DNA of 64,000 nt, from the NCBI GenBank assembly GCA_035048485.1, contig CM068588.1, forward strand, positions 25,819,118 to 25,883,117, given 5' to 3'. The notes beneath the pieces were generated by a model. The model was not told the origin of the DNA and searched no databases. It was given only the letters and a program-made list of their open reading frames with translations. Below, piece by piece: positions 12,401-24,400 of this stretch (position 1 is the first letter of the stretch; every line of letters starts with the position of its first letter). The translations under genes and the position numbers were made by a program. This DNA is from Pteria penguin (Eukaryota > Mollusca > Bivalvia > Pterioida > Pteriidae).

Positions 12401-15400
12401 TGAAATTGCAATGACATTCTAATGTTGATAAATTGGCATTGTTATGTTGATAAAACAGCAGTTACAGAGGCAATGTAAAGACTGAAATATTCTTGGAATA
12501 GAAAAATCCAGGGAAGTAGAGTAGATGTATGATTACCGGATAGTAACAGTCTGTTGCCTCTCTCTCTTCTCACTCTCTCTCTCTCTCTGTCACTCTCTCT
12601 CTCTTCTCACTCTCTCTCTCTCTCTCTGTCACTCTCTCTCTCTCTCTTCTCACTCTCTCTGTCTCTGTCACTCTCTCTCTCTCTTTTTTCATTGTTTTTA
12701 GAGGGGTGAATGTCTCCTCCACCCAACTGAATCCACCTTTGGTAAGGAATTGTGGTTCTGTTATCGAAATAGGCCACATTTTGAAGCAATAGGGCATCAT
12801 GCTATGACAGGACAGATCAATGCACATTATTACAAACTTACTAATTTGCTACATCTTGAATGCTGAATGTCTTAGTATACTGCATCTTTGTATCGTTAAT
12901 TAAATGTTAAGTTCCTACTCACTGCTTTGTCAAAATATCCTTCCCAATTTTACCCATAACTGAATTCCTTTACTCTTCTTGTTTCAATGCTATATTCTTA
13001 AATTATGATACCAAATAAATTGGTCAAGTAAGCTAATGTCGAACAGATTAATCCAATGTCACTACATTTTATACATCTTTTCTAATCTTTTTTTCAGTAT
13101 AAAACCTGTGTATGGGGCTCAGCACCCACCCATTCAAGAGATGCCCAAAGGGTAAGCTTTTTTCTAGTAAATATATTTGTAACAGTGTGATTCGTCTAAC
13201 CATTTACATATCATCTGTATCTGTATGGTGTGATCAGTAAGGTGTTAAAGTAATTAGGCATTTGAGTTTGAATGACAAGTCACTAATAGCTTTGAATAGA
13301 CAACTTAGTTCTTTTGGTATGACACGAGATGGTAAGCTAACGATGTTGAACCAACACAGGGAAGGTACAAAGTGGCATAACAGCAGAGGGAAAAGACATT
13401 GGTACTACATGTATTTCATACTAGGCTGGATATTTAAAATATATTTTTAATCCAATCATTGTTTGTACATATTTGATTCTATAGGATATTATAAGGACAA
13501 ATACTCATGATGAACGCTTTTGTTTTGGTTAATATACTCACAGGTATTTTTGGTTCCTATGTAACTTTAAAAGCGAACCTTATGTTGTACAGTTTCTGTA
13601 ATGTAGTGGAATAATTTGCTTGGAAACGATATTTTACAAATGTATTAAACATGTTTATGAATCAAAATTCAGTGTACATCATTTTGTTTTTGTTTTTTAC
13701 ATGCTTACAAATGTACATGTGTGTGAAACATATATAGTTGTAACATTGAAATTCATTAGGGAACAAGTAAGCTTAGGTGGTTTTGTACAGTATACCTACC
13801 CTTCTTCTCTGTCATGTGTAGGTTGTTATCCTGATTGGACAAGTAAGGAGATCCAGCAGTAAATCTGCTGAAGAGCAGAGTTCTTTCAGAGTACTCTGGT
13901 TCCCTTTATAGGTGTACCATGTTGACTATTGGTGACATAAATTTGTCATGTATTAGATAGATTTTATCTTCATAATACTACGAATTGTGTTTAAAACTAA
14001 ACAGTGAAAATGAAATATCGTAGGACCGACAGACAAGTCCGGTTATATTGACCCGGGCTGGTAAATAATCTTAAATTTCTGGACCGATTGTCCAGTGTTT
14101 TCCAGTAGCAGTTTCGGTTTCAAACATTTCTAATGTCATCATGATGTACAATTTGCTTTCAGTCTTGTAAAAATTGCTTCAGTCTGGTGAATTGTCTCAG
14201 TTTACCAGACCGAATGACCTGTAAATATTTTTACAATTTCATATTCACTGCTAAAAATTAATGAGGAAAAAAAAATATTCCAATTTATTTTAGTGAAGAA
14301 AAGACCAAAAGCAACAAACGTGATGCATTCCATGATTTTGAGAACAACACTTCTGATGCATGGGATGATGGGGAAGATGATCTGCTATATATGGCCAATA
14401 TTCAGATGTCTCTCAAGGACGTGAGGTCTACAGCCAAAGCTGTCATTGATAATCATAGTAAATCTGTTAATGCTCAGAACAACAAACTGTCAGCAAACTC
14501 AGCTCAGGGTCAGTGAAAAATTATTTTGTTCAGACTTTAAGCAAAAGAGATTGAAAAAGCTAATACATGTTTGATTTATTTATTCATATGATAATTGAAA
14601 ACATTTATCATTACAACGCAGTTCAGTTTGTTTTGGAGAAAATAAACAAAACACTGTGGACAGATAACACAAAACATAGTGAGAATTTGGGTGTGTATTT
14701 ACATGTTCACACCCTTGCATAAAATTACAAAGTTTAGTAGAATTTCTAAATTTTCACCTGGATAAGTTTCGCTGTCTTTTGAGTAAAAATTACCACACAA
14801 CTGGACTGTAGTATATCTCCTGCTGTTTAGTGTTAAAGTAGGGCATACAATTACAAATATATAGCTAGATTATGAAATACTAAATTAATAAATTAGTGAA
14901 ATCTTTAATGATAAAATGCGCTAGTGCTAAGCTGTGCTTTATTTACATTTTGATATTCTAGGTCATTATACTGCAGTGCCCTCGGCAACATCTTCTCATG
15001 GAGCGGGACCTGGGGTGGGTATCAGACTAAACAGCGGTTACAAACCTCCTAAAACCACTCCGATAAGACTACAGAAAGAAGCTGTTCCAAACAGGGAGGC
15101 TGCCAAATTAGAGAAATTCAGATTATTGTTAGCAGGTCCCAACACAGATTTAGGTGAGTCAGTAGAGTAAGGTAAGATTTGTGGTTTGTAGATTGTGGTA
15201 AGGTATTGCACCTGAACTTAATGTATAAATAGTACTATGGTTCAATGTCTTAATATATAAATAGTACTATGGTTCAATGTCTTTTGATGAAAGGGTTAAA
15301 ATTTGCACTTTGCTCTCTAATTTCTTGATAAAATAGTAGCGGCTATTCTACATGATAACATAAAATAAATAATAACAATAATAATGATTCTGTGTATTGC

Positions 15401-18400
15401 ATTCTTCTTAGTATTGCATCATGGAATGTGTAAAAACTTTAGTCATTGAAGTGTCTAACAAGCTGTTATTATGCTGTATACTGATATTGTATGACTGTCA
15501 CAGAATTAATAGAAAATGAAAGTACTGTGACAAATATAATTTTTAGCTTGCCAGGACAAAAGTCCGTAGAGCTAATGTCATACCAATTGCATCGTCGTTG
15601 TTGTTGTCGGTCTCTGTAGTAAAAATTTAACCTGGGCTATATCTTTGAATTGGAAAAAGTGCGGCTTTGATATTCCACGTATGGATTCCTCATGACTAGA
15701 GTTGTCAATTGGTACATTGAATTTTGACCCAGTGATCTTGACCTTGGACTTTAACCTACCAGAAATTTTTTAAAAATTTTAACCTTGGCAATATCTTTTA
15801 AATCAGAAAAGGTTCAGCTTTGATATTCCACGTGTGGATTTCTCATGACCAGGGTTTTCAATTGGTGCCATGACTTTTGAATTTATATTTGACCCAATGA
15901 CCTAGATCTTGGACTTTGACCTCGGCTATATCTTTTGAACAAGAAAAGATACAGCTTTTATATTTTGCATTTGGTTTTCTCATGAATAAGACTTTCAATT
16001 GGTAACTTGACTTTTGACCTAGTGACCTATGACTTTGACCTACTTTTTGAAAACCTTCAAACAGGCTTTATCTTTTGAACCGGAAAAAAAGAAAAGCTTT
16101 GATACTCCTCGTATGGAGTCCTCATGATCATAGCTTTTAATTGGTACCATAACTTTTGGCCTAGTCTCTTTGACAAAGGAATTTGACCCACTTTTCAAAA
16201 CTTCAATCAATGCTTTCCTTATGAACTGCTTAAGAAACCTCATGCCATTGTACTGACTCTAAGACAACTTCTTTTTAGATATTGTCATGAGGTAGGGAAA
16301 GACAACTTTCTGAAGGATCTGCTTCTTATATTTACTCTCTTTGAAGATTAACACCCATTTTTGGCAAGCTTTGTTGTCTTCTTACACTCTTTTTATATGC
16401 CCACCTTTGATGGGACGTATTATGGTATGGCATTGTCCGTCCTTGTAGGCAGGATACAGACCAAACCGTTGGGGCTAAGACTGTCAAACTTGGTACCTTT
16501 ACTGTTTATGCCAAGACAAAGATGCCTATTGTTGTTCAAGGTCAAAGGTCAAGGTCATAGTACTACTTGGTAGGAAACCCTTGTAGACAGGCTACAGCCC
16601 AAACTGTTGGAGCTAGGACTGCCAACTTGGTACACTTACTCCTCATGCAAAGACTTGGTACGCTTACTCCTCATGCCAAGACAAATACGCTTATTGTTTT
16701 TCAAGATCAGATGTGAAGGTCATAGTATTACTTGGTCAGAAAATGTTGTAGGCAGGGTACATAATGAACTATTGGGGATGGAACAATTTAAGGGGGGCTG
16801 TTTCCATACTTTCAAAATCTTCCCCTTCAAACTAAGCGATGGGCGTATTATGCCACGCTAGGCATTGCTCTTGTTAATAGATAAGTTAATGAAGTAAAGG
16901 ACAATAACTCATAAGAAAAATGATTTTCAAATTGTCATATTTCTCAGAAATGCCAGCATATCTCTTTCATTTTTGGTGGTTAAATTTCTGTCATAATAGT
17001 CAATACATTTATGACAAGCCTTATCTTTCTAATTTGAATTTAATGTTATGTCAGATTCTGCCCAGCTGATTTTTTATCATTAGAAATGCTCTATTCTATT
17101 TGAATCTTGTCTAGAATTAATAGATTTACCGCTGACTTGTAAAGTAATGTTATTTTCAGTCACCACTAAGTTGTTCTGAATATATTGAAAAGTTTCCATG
17201 ACCATGACTTCAGAAATATACAAATTATTGTGATGTTCTGGGTGCAGGTTCTTAGTAGCGTTAACAATAGATTTATGCCTTAGATACTCTGTAGGCCACT
17301 TATTTAATTGATATTTTTATAACCCTGGATGAATAGATCGGAGGCATATTGTTTTTGTCATGTGTGTCTGTTGTCAACCATAATCTTTAATATAACTTTT
17401 GAACCATAAAAGATAGAAAATTAAGTCCTTTCAAATTACATTAAGATCATTAGTGACCTTGACCATGACCTTTGACCTACATTTCAAAATTTGCCTTATT
17501 TGGACTTTTTGGCCACGGTGGGAGAGGGGGGGGGGTATGCTTGTTTCACAAACACATCTCTTTTTGTCTAAAGCTTTTTAAAACTTTCACTCAATATCCT
17601 TCATGATTTTAAGTACTGACAAGCTCTGTCTATCCATCTTCACAAGTCAAGGGGATGCGATATGTAAACTTCTCTCTCCCCTTGAGAAGTTTACGTAGCA
17701 CATCCCCTCGACTAGTGAAGATGTGCCTACCACACATTGTGCTTGTATTAAACATTTACAAATATCAGTTTACCTGTATATAGAAAGTGATGTGTAAAAC
17801 CTCTACAAAATGATTCATGTATGTTCTAATTTACATATTTTGAGGGAGAATTTCATTTAGCAGGTGAAGTAATAGTATTCTTGATTTTGAGATTTATCTG
17901 CCATAAGATTATCTATGAATTTGGTCATTGTATGATTGGTTTCCAGAAGAATGAAATATTTCAATCTTTAATTACTTACCAATATTCAAAGTATTTTTGA
18001 ACACTTGATTTATTTCTTTAAAAAAGTTGACAAAAGTAATACCTGAAAGGCTGGTTCATATAGAAAATTCCTTTTATTATAAATTACCGATTGATAAGAA
18101 AAAAATTTACAAAATGATTAAAATTCATGTTTAATGCATGAAATCAGATAATCTTTAATATAGATTTCTTCTTTCTTTTTTAGACGAACTCAGGAAACTC
18201 AGCTGGTCTGGTATTCCCAAGTCTGTGAGACCTACATCATGGAAGATCTTATCAGTAGGGTTTGAAATATGATAGACAGTCTGTGTTAATGAACTATTGA
18301 TAGGAAAATATTTCCTCCTCTTTCATGAATTTTTAAATGTTTAGTTGATGAGCTTTTATTTATGCAAAATACATGATACACAGTACTAACTCTGTACCTA

Positions 18401-21400
18401 TACAAACTTTATACCAATACTTTTTACATACTTTTATGTAAGTGAGTGCCATGAAAGATAAATATTAGAATGCCATAAAAGATAAGATTTTCTTATGTTA
18501 AGACCACATTAAATGCTGCATGTATGATGAAAATGGTGCACATTCAACTATTAGACAAAGCATGTACAATTTCAAGCAAAATAAAGAAAAGTGTACAAAG
18601 CAACAGGGTGAAATATATATGTATGTTTGGAATGATATTATTAAACACCGTAATTTTTAAAACATTTACCACTAATGTATTGTATCAATGAAACTGTCAT
18701 ATCTTTTAAAAAATATCAATGCACTATCATACCATTTCATTCATAGTAGCATTATGATATTCCCACTTTTAAATTTGCAATCAAAATTCATTCTTAATTT
18801 TCTTTGTTGATTTCCTAGGGTTACCTACCAGCAAGTGTTGACAGAAGGGAGCCAACTCTTCAAAGGAAGCGGAATGAATACTTTGGTTTTATTGAGCAGT
18901 ATTATGATACTAGACATCAAGAACTTCATCAAGACACCTTTAGACAAGTGAGTTATGATTAATCAATTTCCAAAGATTTGAAGTCGTAACTCTTCTCAGA
19001 TTTAAACGTAAAAATTTTGAAGTCTATTTGATACTGCTCTATCTATATATATGTGGTGAATAATCAAATCAGGAAAGTACGCAAGAAATAGATTAGTGTA
19101 CAAGATATATTACTGAGTTAGATTTTCTATTAAATGTCAGACCTTCAAAGGGTAGACGTGATCACTTTAATGTGTTTTTGGTCATTTTCCCCGAAGTTTC
19201 CTTCACTGGTTGTTTCAGTTTAAATACTAGTGTTAAGCATTTGCACCTTCAACTCTTTATTGAAAATTTGCCTGTAGAAAATCAAAAAATTCCTATTCAT
19301 TTTTGGAGTCAGTAAAAATCTAAAGGATTAAGGATGGATTTAAACTAATGTCTTTTCATCCTGAAGTTCTGAAAACAATTCTTTCAGTATCATGGAATGC
19401 AACATTTTTTTTTTCTGCAAATCAGGTCCATTATAAGGACACTTCCTAATGGAAATTTCATTGATTTTTACCAAAATTTGTCGAAAAATTTCCCAAGCAT
19501 TGATCTTTTAGCATAATGCAAATGTGACAAAAATTCCCAAATGAAAAGGTACAAGCACCTTTGAAAAGGATTTAAATGAACGCTGAGATGTTGTACATTG
19601 ACTGATTGAGGTGTTTTTATATAACAGTCATCCTTAACGTTGTATTGTTCATGAGTCAAAGCCCCAGGGATAAGATTAAAGAAAACACACTGTAATAAAT
19701 TCAAATCATAATTATTATATACCATTGATAATACATGTACATGTAGATACGTGTTGATGCGTATGGAAATATTAATTTGAAGAAAAAATATACACTGCAA
19801 TATATTTCTAATTTTGTTTCTCATATAAACATGGTGCGTATGATATTTCATATAAACATGTCTTAATGTTAATATGTCATATGAACATTTCTCAATGTTT
19901 ATGTATACATGAATGTATAAACACTTTGACTTGTTTTCATCTCATGAGCATTTGGTGAATGTATCATTCATCCATCTGAAATGTCAGACTAACCTACAAT
20001 GTTTCATTAGAGTAAATTAGATCAATTTTGTTTTCCCAAATCTAAATCTTTTGTGATCCTGAACATTTCTTTTCACATGTAGACCTTTGCTTGACTATAT
20101 TTGACAAAATCTTGCATTAGATACATCTTTTACTAACTTGTTATTACACAGTGGGATGTTTTGTTTACAATATCCGTCAATCATGCTTTTCCAGCATTTG
20201 GGCCTTGGCACAGTGAGTTTATTCATTACAATAATCAGTCACCCTGCCGTTCTTACTGGCTTCACACTCTTTTAATGTTGCATACTAATGAATTTCAGGA
20301 TAGCTACTTTTATTTAATCTAGATGTCTTATAATTTGTTCACTTGTGTACACATGGTTACATGTACTTTCATCCTGTGTGGGAAAGCATACAGGGTCTCA
20401 TCTGTCTGTGTATCCTTCAAAACCACAGTGAGATCCATTGAAAATTAACAGGTTCTTTCCTACTTACGTTCTTGCATACTACATGTAGATGGTTACTTTC
20501 GTATACATTTGTAATCTGTTTGTATTGGTAATAAATCTTAAATGTAAAACTTTTACACAGATATGTTACATTTTTATGCATATGACTATATTTAGATAGT
20601 TTTCACTGAGTGAAAATTAACAGGAGTTATCTCCCATTGCCGCCATTTTGTGTGTCTATGTTTGAAGTTTTGTGCTTTAATCATTAAAACTACAGACTGA
20701 ATTTTCTTTAAAATCATCTTTGAAAATATAAATTGCTTACAAAGCAATAAATATCAAGATATTATTTATTTCGAAACTGTGGTATAAAATCTTGAAAACC
20801 CTCTTCAAACAAAGGACTTAAAATTGGTAATGCTGTGAATAAAAATCTCTTGTTTGACCCCAAATATGGCTGACTACAGAAGGTACCTCCAGTAAATTTA
20901 GACTCGGTGAAAACCATCTATAGTAAGTTTTTTCGTTAAAAAGTTATTTCCCATTTTGGACGGTGTATGACTTAAAACAATTATGACGTCATCAATTTTC
21001 TTTGAAAACGTTTTTTGTGGACTATCTATTCCCTGAGTTTTTTATCGGTTTCTGTAGAATTTGACGTTGCCGTAATTGTTTTACATCAGATATAATAAGT
21101 TGTCCTTCAAGGGGAAGTAAAATATACTAAAAGAAATAACACAAACACCCTTTGCAGCAAATATTTGGCCTCCTGGTCTTTATTAAGCAATAGTTAGAAT
21201 AATACAGTATATCTACGTAACATCCATTTTTACATGTCTAATATAAAAGAAAATTTGCGGCAAAGAGTGTTTGTGTTATTTCTTTTAGTGTTTTACATCA
21301 GATACCGTCCCAAATGGGAAGTAACTCTGTATCAGCATAACGAAAAGACCAAATATATATATACATGATCTTTTCATTGTGTTGCCTAAAAACTCAGTTT

Positions 21401-24400
21401 TAGGATCACTTTCTTTGCCTATCATTTGTGTCATACGTCTGTCGTAGTCATTTTTACAGGAGACACATAAATTCCTACATCTTATTTGACATCACTTCTA
21501 GATGTATCATACATCATTTTACGTCACCTGAGTGTCTCGTCCTTCATATTCTCTTATACAGAGTAGGAAGCAGATCAATGTGTGATTAGGCAGTACCTTA
21601 TCTTAGCACTGATTTAACAAATAAGAAATCTCAGTCTGTCAAAGGCAAGGCTACTCTAAATCTGCAACAATTCAGAGTTTGAATTTTGCTGAGCTAATAA
21701 TGTCACTTTTTAACTAAAACACCAAATGAAGCATTACCAATGTATCATATTATTGCTTTATCCACCCAGTGATGAAAGGTGTTTATATGATTTTGGGAGT
21801 AACTTACATTGACTACTGCTACTTTAAGAACACGGTACTCTTACACTCATTTGTTACGTCAGATAATTAGTATTGGAAATACTATATTTGTACATATTTT
21901 AATATATACATACGTTAGTGCAAAAAGTTGAATTCGTGATAAAAGTAGTAAGTTTTGTAATAAATTGGGATGATTTGTGCCTGTCTCTTATTCACATCTT
22001 GAAATATGTTTGTATTAATGTAGAGTTGTATTAATGATATGCCACCTATGCTGAAACATGAATCTCACTCATATTAATACAGTATATATAACATAAGTAT
22101 TGGTCATGGACTTGTATATAATATGCATACAGGATAGGTTATAATACTTATAATTCTATAATCATAACCCACACATATCGTATCAGTCTTATCTAACATG
22201 GAATAACCTTGTATAAACCATATTTTGATTTGCATTTATGCTCTTTTTGGTTCAAAGTCCCAGAATGCTGACATGATTAATGTTTGGGGAAGTGGACAAT
22301 TGAAAAGATTTATCAAGAGCAGTAGAAAAAGCATGTATATGTAATAAGAAATTTACTGTATAAAGACAAAGATAACAGAGTTCTTGTATTAGTCATTATT
22401 TACTACTGTAGTAGCATTATAGGTATTAAGTAGACAAATAGAAATGAAAATCTACCTAATCAAGGTGTCTTTGGCTGTTAAAGAAAGTTTTGACCTACTG
22501 TCTGAATAGGATCTCTCCTGGTCAGCAAAGTCTTACAATGTTTTTACAAATCAATACTGTTAAATCATACATATATGGCCATCGTGTGAAGTATGTTGTA
22601 ACCTCATCGCACAATTTTTCAAGAAAAAAATAGGCATATTTTGTGTTGATCCAGATCATTTTAGATTAATATAGTACCTATCCTGTAGTAAGTTGCACAT
22701 ACTATGGCGTCATATGAAATGGTCCAAACCATTTTGAGAAAGGATGCACAGAGTTCAGTCAGTGGCATAGTGAGTAGCACTATTAGTGGTGGTTCGCCAT
22801 GCTTGAATGTCATGTGAGGCAAATTAGTAGCAGATTCCTCCACTTCTACAACTGGGCTTACTAAAAAAAGTTACATGACCATTGTTTGCCATCAGAGGTT
22901 TGTCATTTCTTGATGGGCTGAGGGATTCAGATTGGGATGTACTAATGGACTTGTCCTTTTTGCCATAGTTACCTGCCAAATTTAGCTTTAAAAAACGGTA
23001 ACTATGGTGAATAGTCATTAAGATACTGCCCTTCATACTTGCTATCTGATACACTGTTTAGTATGACTGAATTGATTCATATTTGAAGGTGATGCGGATG
23101 AAATTATATTCTTCATTAAGTTATAATGACCCATATTCATTAGGAAGTCCCTTTATTTAGTTTATACTGTAACGTTATCTGCTAAAGTTATCCATTTAAA
23201 AGAGTGTAATTCATTGATAAAGGAAATCCAGTTCATGTTCCAATAGCTTATAATTTATCTCTATCCAGAAATTGTTAAAATACATGGAAAACCTTAGGAA
23301 ATAAAAGGTCTTTGACTACCTTAGCACATGAAGAGGTTCTTTGATTGTTTCAGCAGATGAAAGGACTTTGACAGTCTTAGCAAATGAAGGGTCTTTCACA
23401 CTCTTTATACATGAAAAGGTTTTTGATTGTCTTGGCACATCAAAGATGTTGGCAGTATTAACACATGAGAGGTTTTTGACATTCTTGGAACATTTAAGCT
23501 ATTTGACAGCCTTAGCACATGAAGTTATTTACTGTCGTAGTTCATAAAACATCTTTGACAGCTTAATCTCCATAAACATTGTGTCTGCTTTTAGCCAAGT
23601 GTTCAACCTGTTGCTTACATTGACTCAGTGATTAAAGCAGAGAGGAACATCACAACAAAGTAGAGATCATGTTTTATTGTCTAGTCCAATTTTCAAAGCA
23701 TTAACATTTTCAGATTCATATAGACATACCTAGAATGAGTCCATTAGTACCTATATTTCAACAAAAAATTGTGCAGGAAGTGAGTAAGATGCCATATTGA
23801 ATGTTGTACTTTATCTGTGTCTTGCCATCTTTCCCTGTTGTAGTGCTTAGATGTACTTGCATTGTTTATCCCTCAAAAGTGTATACACAGTGAGAAGATT
23901 TTTCATGAACTTCTTCATCACATTTTAATCTTAGTAAATAGAAATCGTTGTGAGAAAGAATATTGTAATGTCATATTCTCATTTATTGTAATTGTAAATA
24001 AATTTAAATGTAAAAAATATCAAATCATTGTACTTATAAATTAATATACTGAAATTTGGTTTCAAATTTTTTCTTGGTATGCAAGGAAAGAATTTGAACA
24101 CATACAGTGGCAGATCCAGGATTTCCGAAAGGGGGGGGGGAGCCAAATATGTATTAGTCAAACTACTTAACCATTTCTTGTTCCAAATCTGGGCATTTAT
24201 TTGTAAATATGTGGTGAAAAGAGGGAGGGACCTTCTAAATCCACCACTGACATATCCTTTGTAATATGTATTTCCAAAATTTTTCTGTTCAATATGAATT
24301 TCCTCTTAATGTTCTCTAATTGAAATATGTACTGTGCTCTCACTGATGTATACACTTACTGACTTAGCTTCATATTATATGTATTGTGTGTGCAATGCAT

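Noticed and set aside
12570..12827. Minus-strand Glu/Arg-rich frames
   Set aside because: They are created by the CT microsatellite and have no protein-like flanks.
16361..16861. Plus-strand frames of 70-84 codons
   Set aside because: They lie entirely inside family R repeat copy 1.
19468..19851. Minus-strand frame of 127 codons
   Set aside because: It overlaps the dispersed repeat at 19417-19570, has a composition unlike coding sequence and resembles no known protein.
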